A DNA stretch of 64,000 bases from Brachypodius melanocephalos (GCA_013398615.1 VZSR01001685.1:29847556-29911555), one strand, 5' to 3'. Counted from the first letter of the stretch, positions 1 through 14,835 are shown. The notes: generated from the letters alone by a model not told the origin. Program-made: numbers and translations.

Positions 1-1142
1 TCTAATGGTATGCAGCCCTTACATCAGATTTCTGTCTAGACAGTAACAACTTTTATAAAATATTTACCAAGAGTCTCCATGACACAGGATTTTTCTTGAA
101 GCTTAGTTTTTCTTTCTTATTTTCACTTTAGAGACTGAGAGCTACTGAAAATGCAGTGTGATTTTCTGATTTAGAGACCTTGAATTATCTTCTCCTGGAG
201 GCTCTATTTTTCTGAATGTTATTTTCAATATGCAGATTATACTGAGAAATGGAAGAATTTTAGCATATTGTGTTTATTAGTCATAAAGAGGGGGCAGGGT
301 AGTGGCAGCTGTAAAGTACATTTCACATAAGCAGAAATCTAGCTGCAACAAAACCAATGAAACCAGACATCCAGACTAGAAAGAATGCATCATTTTTTCT
401 AGTATATTTATTCTATCAGACCTGAGGAATTAAGAGTTAGATAATCTTTCATGTGAGGAATACCTGTGCAGAGCACAATAAAATCTGCCAAATTCTAAAC
501 AGGTTTTATTTTCATTAAAAAATTGCCCATCCAACAGTTAAATATTATAATTGTGATCCAGCACAGTCATGTCTCTGGAAATGGGAGGTCCAGAGGATGA
601 GAACACGCTCCATACTTCTGCGGTGATCTAGTTCAAGTGTGATGGAGAGGGGTTATGTTTAGAAGCACATGGAGAAAAAGAGAGAGAGAGGCACATCCTG
701 ACATCTAAAACAACAGACTGGAGTCTAAAATAAAGGAATATCGAGACTGCAGACATTTTTTCAAAGAATCTTCATTCTTTGATAACATAGCTGTCTGTCT
801 TTGTGGTGATATTTTAACACATAAATGCTATTTATTGTGTGGGCATCTAATTTGCATAGGCTGTTGGACCCATATTGTACTGAGCTCATATCCTTGAAAT
901 TCAGAGGAAGGAAACCCAGACACAGCACAGGGAAGGAAACTCAATAACAGAAGCTTACAGTATGCTCACATCCCATCCAGAAAAAATAATCAATCAGGAA
1001 CTAATATGGCTTATGAACCACATCTGCCCTGACTGCTAGATGTGGCTGTTGATTAAGGAACTGGTAAATGGAACAATAATTCACTATGGTTAGGAAATAA
1101 ATTATGGTATGTGGAATGCTGGAGATTTTCTTCAACTACTTG

Positions 1143-1196
1143 AAAAAAAAAAGAAAAAAAAAAAAAAAAAAAAAAAAGAAAAAAAAAAGAAAAAAA
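1143..1196. repeat. A-rich simple repeat with scattered G
   Basis: An almost pure A tract of about 54 bases broken by four single G residues. The complementary strand reads as poly-T with C, which explains the phenylalanine-run open frame on the minus strand. I see no retroposed gene copy upstream that this could be the tail of, so it is best called low-complexity sequence. Confidence 0.9.
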
Positions 1197-2889
1197 GACA
1201 ATCCTTTTTCCATTCAAGGTAAACTGTGCCCAGGTAAGGATTCTTACAAGAATTAAAATAACAAGAAGGTAATTTTATATGTACATTTGAGCTGAAGAAA
1301 ACATCTTTCAAACTCATATTGTATGAGATATTGCTAGCACAGTGTTTGAAAGCGTTTGCTACAATTGAAAATGCCAGCTGAATCAATACCCACCAGTGTG
1401 CTCAGTAGTTATGAGAACCCATGCAAGTGTGACTTGCCTTGCAGATGCTTCTTGGGAAGGTCTGTTTGAATTAGTAACTTCATGCACATGCAAACACATG
1501 CACCAGAGGGAACAAGCATATTTGCTGCCTATTGTTCATCATTTGTCATTCTTCAGTTTTAAAAAGCTTTAATCATCCAGTGAAGGCACCACCATTGCTG
1601 TGTGTCTAAGGGGACTGATAATACAATGTAATGACCAACAAAAAGCTGAATTGAGTGGCATTCAAACACTTCATAGAAGGAAATATTTTCTTTTATTTTC
1701 TGAATATTTGCTATGACCACACAACATATTCTAATGGTTTATTGACAAAAACAAAGGATATTATCACAATTTTGGGGAGTTGTTTTCTTTGGGATTTGAG
1801 GATTTTGTGATTGTTTTTAAAATTTAAATTTAATGTTTAAATACTTAAATTGACCTTTCTAGGTCAAAAAATTTTCCGCGCATTAAAAACATACAGCCAT
1901 TATTAATACTAAAGAAATAATGATAATCAAAGTTCAAACAGAGGCAAAGTCTGTTGTAGAGTTGTAGAGAATCATCTTACTACAACATTGGGTCTAGTTA
2001 CGTTTTTGTAACGAGAGAAGTCCTCACGGTGAAACATGAATGCTCAACCACAGGAGAGGATTTGATATCACAAGTCAAAGTACTGAGATATTTGTAGACA
2101 TACAGCAGCTTTACACCGAAATCAGGCCTAAAACAAAGAGAAAATGCTAAAAGTTGGAAGTCTCTCTTACAGCAAAGTGGAGACATTTTAAAAATAAGAG
2201 AGTTTTGTGGGTTTCTTTTGGTTTTTTGGTTTTCTTTTAAATTTCAAGCAGACCTCTATCAAATTAGCTTGCAAAAAACCTAGAGATCTACTGAGCTGAT
2301 ATCTGGTTTAGTTGCTAGAGACTTCTTCCTAATATTTAAAATAACTGCTAATGGACTGAACTTCCCAATCCCACCAGAATTGCTCTAAAATAACAGAATG
2401 GCGGAGAATCCTATTTTATGCATGTCTTGTTTTATGGAAAAAAAAATAAGCTATAACCTTTTTGCTAGGAATCAGTAACAAAAAGGGCTATGCTGAGAAT
2501 ATCTAGAGGATCCCCTATAAATTTAATCAATAAGTGTGTTTCAACCTTTACTTGGAAACCTGGAAAAACTGAATATCTCAACATGGGCAGTCATGAAAGC
2601 TGATGTTTTCTCCTCTTGTGAGCTCTCAGTCTGGAACAAAAAACCTTATTGATGGAAAAGGAAAAGAAAATGGATTTTGGAAATAATAGCCAAGGATACT
2701 AACAAATAAAAGAGATTTATTAACAGCCTTGCAGTTTCTTGGTCAGTAGGCTTTTCTTTGTATTCCCATTTGTCAGAAAGGGCAAAATAATAAAAGACCT
2801 TTCATGTGGATTGACTGAAAAAAATTAGGTTTTGATTTAGAATTTTTGTTAATTCGGTCTCAGTTCGATTGAAATTGACCCACACCACT

Positions 2890-2890
<1 letters not shown>

Positions 2891-2959
<69 letters not shown>
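2891..2959. repeat. Uninterrupted poly-A tract, 69 bases
   Basis: A perfect homopolymer of 69 A, preceded by CACCACTC and followed by GTTGTGTTAC. CR1, the dominant avian LINE, does not make poly-A tails, so a long pure A run is unusual in a bird unless it is a slippage-expanded tract. I see no recognisable processed gene or SINE upstream, and no obvious target-site duplication around it. The exact length is likely unreliable in any assembly. Confidence 0.95.
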
Positions 2960-2962
<3 letters not shown>

Positions 2963-3353
2963 GTGTTACATTTTGCCTTCTAAAGCAGGTTGCTTAAAAT
3001 TATTAAAACATACATATTTCCAAAACCAGGTGAGTTTTCTTCATCCTTTACAGATTCAGCATCATCTCAGCTATACCACTGTGGCGTAGATGCCTTTAGA
3101 TTCATAGGTGCAGTGGAACTGAGGATTCTTGGCAGGATCTCTTTCAGAAACACGAGGTTACACACCAAAAAAATTTGGATTCTTCAGCCTCTTATATCAT
3201 CTCAAACCATCCTTGTAGCTGTCCACTGGGCTTGTTCCAGTTTGATTGCTCTAGTTTGTACTGAGCTTCATAAGTACAGAATAAAGGGGAATAATCAGCT
3301 CCATTTACCTTCCCCAAACATCAGTGTAAAGGAGGACCATATCTGTATAAGGT

Positions 3354-3381
3354 GGTATAAATTTATTGGTATAAATTTATT
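3354..3381. repeat. Perfect 14-bp tandem duplication
   Basis: The unit GGTATAAATTTATT occurs twice head to tail with no mismatch (3354-3367 and 3368-3381), as expected from a recent slippage or repair duplication. Confidence 0.9.
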
Positions 3382-6300
3382 GCTGTCTTCTGACACTCAG
3401 CCTTTGGTGTGCAACTTAAGTCCTTTCCAGACCCCTTGAAGCCTTCCACGTGTAACAAAAGTACGCATTATCCAAATATTCAATTATTGGGGCTTTTTAA
3501 AGTAGCAGTTTTTGCCTTTAAAATGCTTCAGGCTCTCACTTCCTCTGTGACCTGTTCAAGACTAAGCAGTCAAATCCTCTCCCCAGCCTCACTGAAGATC
3601 TAAGCAGGTCCTATACTGCCCCACATTCTCAAATAAGGGTCTGGTTTATGTCTTCTCCTTACCTGAAATCTGTAATCGTGAATATTTCTTTTTCAGAAAA
3701 GCTAGCAATTAATATGTATTGAGAAACCATTTATTCATTTTACCCCTGGCAGCAGGACCCAAAAAGAACAAAAACAATTTTGACTATCCTTCCAGGAAAG
3801 ATGAATGCTTTAAGTCTATAAAATAGTCCATATAACTTTTGAAATGAAGAACCTTTCTATGTAGTTGTTAGTCAGTGCAGCTATTATAAATGGATACATA
3901 TCATTTATGTCATTCCCTTTTGTCTATATGATACCAGTCTGGGATAAGAGTGAGAAGGTTTTGATAACTTTTCAGTACATTGCAAGAAAAAGAAATATGA
4001 CAGAAGAACACTTGCGATAAATTAAATTTGACATGTTTTTTATCTATATAAAATGGATTCTGAACAGCTGGTAATTGCAAATATTTTAGAAGTCATTTTT
4101 GATGCAGAGTATTGCTTCTGTGCTCAACATTAATGAGATGTGAATTGTACTTCATCAAATTGACAGTTCTCAGGTTTTTTTGATGAACACGTGGTACATT
4201 ACTCAGAACAGTGCATAATGGATACTTTTACCTGTGAAGAGAAGAAGAATTTCTTAGTTTCAGTACCTGCTAGTGACCTACTTTGGCCATGCATTACAGA
4301 GCTGTGCAAATGAATTTATGGGTACATATAAATAGAATAGATAGAAAAACTTTGGGTAAAAGAAGTAGAAAAAATATTCAAAATAATAATGAAAAAGTGA
4401 GCACTTTTATTTAACGGAACAGGAAATAAATTTCACTTTTTGAAAAGGGTGGGTAGACCTAGTACCTATGAAAGAATTCAGGAACACTTTATTGAATGAC
4501 CAGGATTTCCTCTTCTGTAAGACTTTTTGCTGCTTTATTTTTTATTGAGACTGTATTGTTATTGAAAAAAACAAGCTATGATACACAAAAGTAGCTGTTG
4601 CTTCATTAGAAATTTCAGAGGGAATTCAGAGGGATTATTCAAATATTTAACATTATTCACCCACATAAGCAGTATTATTGCCTTTGATTTCACCATGAAA
4701 AGTACTGTTCATACTCAAGTCTAGGGAAATGATTACAAAGGCATTCCCATTTACCCCAGTCAGATGCATACATGATTTTGAATAGATCTGCATAAGGTCA
4801 GTGGGTGAGCTTTCATGCCTCAGCATTATAATTCTTGGGGGTTTTAATGTTTTTTTAATTGTGAGTAGTGGCTGAATGTGCACACACTAGCATGGAAAAT
4901 TAATCTTGCCCTCCTTACCTGTATCAGAGGGCTAAGGCTTTGAATTTCTTCTGGTGGTGAACCTGAAAAATAGTAGGAAAATCTCAATAGAAGAAATGGG
5001 ACAATAGAGCAGGGATTTTTAAATTGATTAAACACTGCAGGTGGAGACTGAAAAGGTAAATATTTGATGGAATTGTTCTAATTTTCAAAGGTAAAATCAT
5101 AATCATATGTAGGCATGCACATTCTACCAAGTGAAATTGGGAGTTTTGTACGGTGGGTCATGGTCACAGTATAGGAAACTGGTAAATAACTACCTGCTAG
5201 GTTTGACACTTTGTGGTGCCAAACTCCAGTGGATGAAATGGAGGTGTTTTGGAGAATCTACTTTGGTTTCTTAGAAAAAGGAATTGCTGTACTTCTCATT
5301 TCTCTGAACTTCTTTACAATGTAATTATTATATCTGTAAATGAGGAAAAAAGGATTTTATTAGAGAGATTCGTTTGCTGAAATCAAAACTTAGGATGTAT
5401 TATAAAAACGCAGGGAGCTCAGATAGGAAAACCTGGATGTCCTTTAGCACTGGATTAAAAGAATGTGGATAAAACTGTATAGTGAAAACCCCAAATATTC
5501 TATTTTCTTTAATTTCTTTTTTCCCTGTTTCAAATTTTTTTCTCTATGTTCTTGGTTGCACACCTGTTTTAAAAGATCTGTGTACATTACTTGATCACAG
5601 GTCATGAGATCAATCCAAGAATCTTCTGCCTTCCTTTGTGTTCCAAATATAACCATACATGAGGGTAGCCTGTCCCCAAGGATTCCACAGTGAAGATCAG
5701 AAGTTAGGTTTATCAGCATCTGATTTTACTACAACTATCCAAATATGGAGAAGAGAAATTATTATGTTAACCTCTATAAGGACATTATTTCAGATGTGGG
5801 TAAAGAATTGGCAGAGCTGTAATGCTGACAGTTCCAGAAACTCAAGTTTATAGTGTAGATACTCAAAACAGTGCAAATATAGAGCAGAACTGTCTTGGGC
5901 ATTTTAGCCTAAGAGAAATCTGATCCTGCTCTCTGCATGTATGTGAAGGAATTAAAAAGATCATTAAGAGCAATGCTGGCACGTGTAAAAATATATTCAT
6001 TTCAGAGAGGCACTGAAAGGAGTTTCCTGGAAATAATTGCCATCAGGTTTTGTATTAGTTTCCTCAAATGAGTTATGAGGAGTCTGAACATGTTACAGAA
6101 TGGATCACTGGCTGCTGGTGACAGCACAGCATACGGTATTCTATCATCCAGAAAATCCCTTTGCTTTAAATGTTCTTCATTAAAGGACGTTCGCAGAGAA
6201 AAAAAAAAGGAAACTATGTGTTACAGAATATGGAGAAAACAAATTATTTGGCATTGATGAACTTAATGGTATTGCCTGATTTAAGTTCTAGGCATAGACA

Positions 6301-8385
6301 TTCCAACCGTGTTTTCTAAATTTTGTTTATTTTGTAGTATAGCTCATCAAGCTCTGTCCTGGTAATTCCATAGTATCTATTCATTTTTTTATCAATAAGC
6401 TATGGAAAAAAAAATCCTGGAAAAAACCCAAATATGTCTCTGTATGAAAAATAATGAAGAAATTTTTTTTCTCACTCATACAATTTTATTCTTTTTTTTT
6501 TTTCTGGAAAAATCCAACACTATATAATAAAATAGGTCTTCCTTGTTATCTTAGGCAATTGCCTTATTTACAGTAATACCATAGTAGGAATCTCTAAGAC
6601 AAGTGGCAGGAAAAAATTCTGAAGCTTGAAAGATCATGGGAGAGAATTGACTAGTGCTGAAAGTAGAATAGTACCTCAGCAGCCATCAGGTCTGTGAATC
6701 AAACCACAGCAATACAATAACATGATAGCTAGGTGAATGTAAGCTCTCAGGATCTCATTTGTAATTTAGGAACCACTAAATGGAAAGCATATTTGCTTTA
6801 AACTTTCTAGGTACCAGTCTACGTTGCTACAAATTTGAAATCTTGATACATTCACAAATATTCACTGTCATCTAAAATGTGGAAAACCCACAATTTGATT
6901 TAATACTCTTAGTCTCAGTTTACTGCCAGTGAAATTTCTCTATGCCTTTTACATCTCCACAAGAGCGTTAAGGACAAAAAAAAGGCATTGGACACATTTC
7001 ATTATTTTTGATGACAACATTGAAAATTTTTTTGTTTTTAATACCACAACACTGAATTTAATTCCTAAGGCTGAGAGCTTCCTCCCAAGGAATAGAGGTG
7101 CAATTCCAAAGCTCATTGCATTTTTAAATACATTCTGATTAATGGGCACAGTTACACCCCGTGAAGACCTGACTTAAATCTCTGGGCATAGGTTTCAGAA
7201 AATCTCTACAGCAGTCAATGAGTGTAGGCAATTATTTTCTAACTATTTTCTTCAAGTCTTCTGATGGTTGAAGCCAAATTATTTTTTAAGCAAATAGCAA
7301 TGCTATGAAGATTTTATAGATTTCTGCTATAACTATAGGAGTGACAAAATGTATAAATGCAATTTTAATTTCTGTATCAATACCTCTATTTTAACAAGGT
7401 TGAAGGAGCATAAATATTTGATTCTACTCCTCAATTGAATGCAGTTAGGTAAGCAGTAGCAATAATTATTCTGTTTCCGAACCCTGATTTCAAGGACCTC
7501 AGCAGATTAGTGAGCACAGTTGCAGACTGAAAGGTGAAATATATGAGTTTTAATGGATCACAAGAATCTGCTGCAGAATTCCTTCAATTATAATAAAATT
7601 CCTGAACCTGTGTCTTTCAAAATAAAGACGAAATTAACCTTCCAAAGTCATGGGTTTTTTTAAATGGGTATATAATGAATGTTTTGATTTGTCACTTGAT
7701 GTGAGTTTGTAACGTGTATTTTGCTTATGGCTCAGCCACCAACTTTAACCATAAACTTCAGACATTAATCCATTCGAACTGAGAACAAAATATTCCAGTA
7801 ATTTTCTCTAAGAAGAGATCTCTATGCTACAAATTTTAAGAGAAATATTTTATCAAAAGACATCATAAAAGTAAGTGTCGTGGCAGTGCTGCACTGTTTG
7901 AGAGCTTTTTCACTTTAGGTTAGCATATTCCAGATGAGGCACAGCTGTACTTCTTTGGAATTGTGCCATAGGAAAATACCTTGTGGTTACACAAACACCT
8001 AAATACTGATTTTAGTACAACTTGCATTTAGTGCTTTATGAAGCAAGGATAGAGACTGGGAAAAAGGATGTATCGAAATTTCAACTCTGAAAATTTCAAA
8101 CTTCCTGCTGCTGTCCTGCTAAAATCTTAGAAATTTAAATCATTTAGCTGAAAATTTTTCTCTTAGTTCAGAATGACTGCGTGATCCTAACCCTCCATCA
8201 TGCTGTGATTCTGATATTTTGGTTGAAATTACTAAGAACTGTAAAAATCAACATTTTTCCCTACAGGAAAATTATATGCATAAAATATATATTGCATAAT
8301 ATTACCCTGAAAAATAAAAAAATAATCCCTGTGTCCTGCCTCTTGGTCTATTTCTCATGGTTTTAGACAGAAACATTGCAGCTAT

Positions 8386-8402
8386 ACACACACACACACA
8401 CA
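8386..8402. repeat. (AC)n microsatellite
   Basis: A perfect AC dinucleotide run of 17 bases, short and probably only weakly polymorphic. Confidence 0.9.
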
Positions 8403-11400
8403 TAAATTTACTCCCAGAACCTAGAATTGCTTTCCTGTAAGGAAAACACTTACACAATCTCAAATTTTGTAAGTGTAGCAATGAAAGGTGATGTACAGAA
8501 TGTTTAAAAGTCATTTGATATGCCTATATTGTACTCTCATGAAGTTTTTCTTCTGGATAAATTACTCAGTGAAACTGATGAAGACATGATATACAACACC
8601 AATACCAGTAATTCTGTATTCTGACTAAACCGAAGAAAATAAAAGTATACATGATTCTGAATATATTACCACTCACCTTTCAATAGGATCATAGAAACAA
8701 CCAGGTAGTAGTGTTTGGGTTACTACTTATGACCATATTGTTATTTCACAGATATGCTCTCTTAAAATAATATAACAATGGTTTTCTTTGCATTCTAATT
8801 TATTTTTAGGTTGAACTAGACATCCTCAAATAGAATTTAATCCAGCCTCTTTTTTTCCCTTCTGTGCTCTACTTTCCACATCTTTATGTCATAGCCCATT
8901 CTTTAAAAATGAAAATTCATTATGTCATTTTGCCTGCGTCTATTAACTTCACTGCAGTCCTGCCTGTTTTATCTGCAAAAATGTAACTCCTCGTCAGGGT
9001 TTCCAACCAGATGGACTACTAATACATCAAAATGCCAGCCAAGGGAACTCATTTCTGACAGGCACAAATAAGAGTTGGAAAAGGAATTTTCAGATGCAGA
9101 AACTAAACAGTCTTTTTAACATTGCTGTTTTTCCCACACATTGCTGTAAAAGCTAGGAGCTCATTCTTCTTTATTTTGCTTGGGAGATTATAAATAAAAT
9201 ACCATAAGAATGAGTTGTATATTTTAAGTAGTCTACTGAAAATGTAGTTATTTCTCTGACTGCTTACAAACTCTTTTTTTTTTTCTCCAACAGAATCTGA
9301 AAATTATTAAATGTTTTTAAACTTGCTTTTGCATTTTTAGCATACTAATTGCATCTGCATCATATTCTGCTCATTGCCGTCTTTTATGCACCCTAATTAC
9401 CCATTTTTAAGACTACTGGCCTAATTTTGAATGTGAGAAAACAATTATTTTTCTAGAATGATCTGTTGTGAGGGTGGATTGTTGTTTTTTGTTTTTTCTC
9501 TAACTCTTTCCAGAAATTAATATTTTAAATGTGTCAGACAAAATTAACAGTTTTAACTAATAAACCTTTGTCTTTCAGAGGATGGTAATGTCTTTATAGC
9601 TTTTAGACTTTTGCCTTTAACTGAAAAACCTGTGCTGGTGATGTGCAGCACTCATATTTTTTCTCTTTTCTAAGAAGTTTAAGAAGACATAACTCTATTC
9701 TTAAGTAGCTTAAAGGATGGAAGCCAAATTAGAGGAGCTGTGGAGAAGAGTAAGCTTTTTCCTTAGCACATGGCATCTTACCTATTTTGAGCACAATCAC
9801 AGTAGAATGTACGTATTTCAAGGCTTAGTAGTTTGACACTCAAATCAACAATATTGCTGTTTCTCTAAGAAACATCCCATTCTTTTTGTACCTAGCCAGC
9901 TGAATAGGGACAAGAATCAATATCTAGAAGGAGCATATGATTGCACATTCTCTGCATGGAGTGGTCTCAGGAGTAAAATGTGCTTGCTGATATACTGTTA
10001 TTGGTTGGCCATATGTTCTGATTCTGTTTATGTAGAAATAAACATCCTGGATGTGCACTGACATTTGAAAGTTACATTCCCACTCACATGTAACATATGC
10101 ATTTCAGTTAAGTCATATATTCAGAGCATTTAGCATATTCTCGTTCTGAAGATGCAAAAAGAGGATCCAGATTGTAATTTGATTCTTAGCATTGGTTTTG
10201 CCTCCTTCTCTATGCATAATTATTTTATAATGATGAAAAAGACTGAAACTGAATCCTAAAATAATGAAAGTCAGTGTAAAATTACTATCAGAATTGATAA
10301 TCTTTGCATTATGTTGCAGAAGACCAAATGTAGCAGAAATGTGGAAACAGGCAAAACTTGTGTTAAAATTAAATGAACTACAAGATGATTTGTCATGAAC
10401 CTTTGTCATCATGAGTCGTAACAGAATCATGTAGAGGGTCAGGACAGTATTAATATAACTTAATGGACAGGAAGGACTGATTGCTCAGAATGCCAAAAAA
10501 GTGGGAACATACCAGAAATAGATATGAAATCACTATTTTGTAGAGTGGAGATAAGTCCCTGTAGTAGGAAGGTCTGTCAAAAAGATTTTGAGTAGTGTAC
10601 TAAAGATCTGAGAGGGAATTTTATGGTCAAGATAATGCCAAAGGTTTGCACTGAAAATAAATGACTCTGAGTTAAGACAGCAAACAAAAGCAATTCCAGA
10701 TGCAATTGCTCTTTTAAAAACCAAGTAGTGCTTAGACTGAAGAGCTGTAATTAGCTCTTTACCCCAACTAATCAGATCAATCCCTCTCAAGAACTGATTC
10801 AGGGCCTTCAATAAAATTTTTAATGTAATATACTTTTGTTAAAACGATCACAAGCAGCTAATGTTAGAGAGAAAGACAAAACACATCAATGTTTGAGTTG
10901 ATTCTTGGCTTAAGGTGTTAATTTCTGATAAAAGGGAAGTTAGAAATTTTTGCTGTTTTCCATAGTTACATATGGAGATGGTAGGCAATAATTCACTTAT
11001 AGGTATTACTCTGTGGGACAGTTTCCCTCAACTTTATGATTTGACACAGGTAAAAATTACATAAATTAAAAGAGGAAGAAAAAAAAAAAGACTGTGAGAA
11101 GGAGTCTAAAGATAGTTCATGGAACCATTGTTATTGGCAAACTTTTCTGAGACAGCAGTAGATGTTGAATATAAATGCTCTGTTTTAAGAGTTCCATTCA
11201 CAGAATTTGTGTGAGTCTAGAAAATGAAGATATAAGCAAATGAGGAATGGTGGATACCTGGGGAGAACCCATACTACGTTATCAGGGCTTAAAAGAAAAG
11301 TAGGGTGTTATGACTGAAGAGAAACAGAAATATTTGTCAAAATATTGTGAGGAAGTCTGCGCACAGGTGAGGTGGGATGTGAAAACGAATGAGGTGAAGA

Positions 11401-13271
11401 AGATACTGACAGTATGAAGAGACTGTACACATAGAAATAGATGAAAATTAAGCAAGTCAACAGAGAAATTACTGTTAAAAATATGGGAAGATTTAGGGGT
11501 ATTTTTATTAAAACTTTCAGAGAACTAGTTGCTTATATGCATAGTTTTGAATTTTTATAGATGTGTTTTTCCATATTAAACAATAAATACTTAATAAATA
11601 TAATTATTGCAGCTCATACTGATCCAAAATATAAAAAAACAACTATGACTGACAGAATCAGATGGAGTAAAAACTAAAAAATGGGAAAATTTACCATGGT
11701 GAATATTAGGAAAAAATTCCAAACATATAATGGCAAAAAAAACATATCGTGGATTTATATTTATAGGTTAGAAAACAGTGAAGAAAATATAACAGAGTAC
11801 TGTTAAAACTGTTGTAGATGCTCCATTTTCAGATGTTCAAGTGTCATATGAATGCGACCCATTCACAACTTCTTAATAATAGTAAGCATTATATATATAC
11901 ATGTAATTACAGTAAATTTTAAACACCCTTTCTGATTACTTATTCAAAATTGAACACTGTATTTTTCCAAATACATTCTGACAGTCTTAGGTGGTATTTC
12001 TTAGCAGAAAAATTACTGCTGGAATTCAAGGAAAGAGAAGCTAAAATACTGAATTCTGTGTATTTGTTCAGTTTAAGACAAGAGGAAAATTTCCAACCTA
12101 AAAGTTTAAAAGACTGATGAGTATCAACTAGGAGGAAGTAGAGGGAGAATCTTTACAAAAAAGCACTTCTTAATCCTGCATTCTGACAATACATATTCCA
12201 GAGCATGTATTTTAGCAGTTGAACTAGTGGGGTCATTTAAGAATACAACTTACCATTCAAGAGATACACTTTTCCTTACTGTGTAATTTTCATAAAGATA
12301 GATGCAGTTATATCATCTGTTAAAGTGCTGCGCTTCTTCTGCTCTCTTGTTTTTTGGCAATAATGGAATCAAAATGAGAACAGAAAATCACTGCCCTGTC
12401 TGCCTTACTGTGCCAGTTTCTCACAGGCTGAAATCTGAGCCTGGCTAAAGCTACCTATATGCTCAAAACATATCTAGTGGGGTGCTGAATCCATTTTCTT
12501 TTGTTTTCTAAAGTAGATATTCTTTTCAAGTTCATCAGATGACTGTGTTATCTCAGTATAGCATCAAGCCAATTATACATCCAACATTTTCTGAGTGAGA
12601 AGACACCCAGCGATGCCCCAAGGAGCAGTAACGTGCTCAAGAGAGCAGCTGAGACACACAGGTTGTATACAACAGATGGTACTGAGCATGTGTTTTAGGC
12701 AGAGCTGCATGACATTTACTCTAAAAGTGCTATTTTTTCTTAATATATTTCCTGGGTGTTTTCACTACATTGTCAAGTTTCATTCAAAGCTTGGGGAATG
12801 TTCACTTCAGACAGGATGAATGCGAAGGAGCCCTTTTTGGCCAGAGACACTTTTTCCTCTCCAGTTGTGCATTAACACACTGCAGAGGCATTTCTGAGTG
12901 GTAGTTTGGAAATTGGAAATTCTTATTTCTCAGTAATACAACATTAGTTGAGAACAAGAAGAAGTTGGAGCGAAAATAGTCTACCAAATTCCGTGTAGGA
13001 AATTGATCTGCTAGTTCCCCATTAAAAACACTTCTAAGTGAGACACCCTAGCTCAGACACCTATGAAAGATTTCCCACTGCACAGAATAAGTTAATGATT
13101 ACTTTCTGAAATCGTCATTTAAGAAACTTATCGGGTGGTGAAGGCAAAGAACATTTGACATCCAAGCCAGCTCTTTACTGTTTGTGAGCACCAGGTACCT
13201 CTGCAGTGTCAGGTACAAATGAGGAATTTAACAATCTTGTCATACCTGCACTTACAGCCCTCTGACTTTAC

Positions 13272-13295
13272 AGAGGCTATGTGAACATAGCCTCT
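13272..13295. repeat. Perfect inverted repeat, 11-bp arms
   Basis: The arms AGAGGCTATGT (13272-13282) and ACATAGCCTCT (13285-13295) are exact reverse complements separated by two bases (GA). On single-stranded DNA or RNA this could fold into a tight stem, although a two-base loop would force the innermost pair or two open. No gene or repeat is recognised around it, so a function is unknown. Confidence 0.85.
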
Positions 13296-14835
13296 CCTGC
13301 TTTATGTTGATGCACAGTCTGCTTTGCATATATATTGAGGGGATTTAAGATTTGATTTTTGGGGAAGATTGCCTTTTAAGGGTAGAAATTGTGACAAATG
13401 TCAAGAAAACTCGACAACAGTGAGCAGAGCATGGTCACAGCAATCCTTGACCTTCCAATAAGCCATCTTGCACAACACTTTCACTGTTGTATGTGTTTCT
13501 TGCCAACATTTCACAAAAACACTTATGTCTGAAACAGCTCCCTAGTGTGGAGCTATGTCAAGCTCCATTAAATATGAAGCCAGCTGTGCTGTTTATAGGT
13601 GTATTAGATTTTTTAATATTTTTTTAATGAAGCTTTATGTGATAGATGGGAGAACGTGGTCTTTTATAAAATAGATATTTCTGAGAGTCGTCATTGTCAG
13701 GGACTTAAAAGCAAAGAGTTTGCAGTTTGTAGAGCTTTTTTCTTCAAGGTTCAAATTCTTCCACTTATGTTGTTTCATACTTGTGGGTTTCACTACTAGA
13801 ACCAAAAAACAACTTCCTCTTCTGGAGAACTGGAACAGGCAAAGGAGAAACATAAAATCCAGTGGCAAAACTAAACCAAACCCCAAAATCCTTTCTGAAA
13901 TTGAAATACATTGCAAGTAAGGACGGTGTCACTGAACACCGATGAGTACACTGTGAGCACAGACAAAAGCTTATTCTTCTAATTTAGAGCCATTCGAGAA
14001 TTAAAAAATGCTCCAGCCACTTTTCTCCCACGTGCTCCATAACTCTTGTTGAGCACCACAACCATGAGTGGTGTGAGTGGGACAAAGTTTGGGGTGCAGG
14101 AGCTGACATGCATTCAGCCCAGTCTCTGCAGGCTCCTTAGGCTGCCACTCTCACTTTTCCATGAAAGGAAGACAAGGCATCTCACTTAGATCTGCATTTT
14201 TTTTCTCAGAAGGAAGTTTCAGTTTTCAGACAAAATATTCAATCAAAAGAATCTGTAGGAATCCAAAAGTTTTATATACCTTCAAGGGACAGCTTTTTTC
14301 TCTGAGGGGAATTTTTTTCCCTTACTAAGGTAATTCAGGATTAAACAAAGGACTGTCCCAGATGAATCTGATAAGCAACCAGAAGTAAGTCCAGAAATAT
14401 CTTATTGCAACCATCTACTGCCTTTTTCTTTTTCTTTTACATCCTTTGAAAACTAGGTAATTGTCACCAGGGTTTGGGCTGAAAAAGATTTCTTTTATAT
14501 TTCAGTGAGTGTGGAAAAATGGTAGAAAAATTCAGTTTTAAAAACTGATTTTGTGGATTAGCTTTTTGCAGAATCAAGGTGGGAGAACTTGATGCTACAG
14601 ATGAAGTACTGATGACCATATCAATTAGAGAGATTTTTTTTTCTGTACAACCCCTCTTATCTGAGGTCAGTTCCTTATTCCTGTTAGCTGGCTCATTTGT
14701 TTTCCTTTCTCACGCAGATGTTTGTTGCTGGGGTTTTTTTAAAAGATTAATGTAATTATAACAAGAATGTTCTGTGTTTAAATGGCTCTTCAATTAATTT
14801 GATGTAGCCGATACTTCTTATATTTCCTTTTTCTG

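Noticed and set aside
8687..8730. ATCATAGAAACAACCAGG as a possible reverse-oriented CR1 tail
   Set aside because: Only about ten bases fit the family pattern, and the sequence that should follow is absent.
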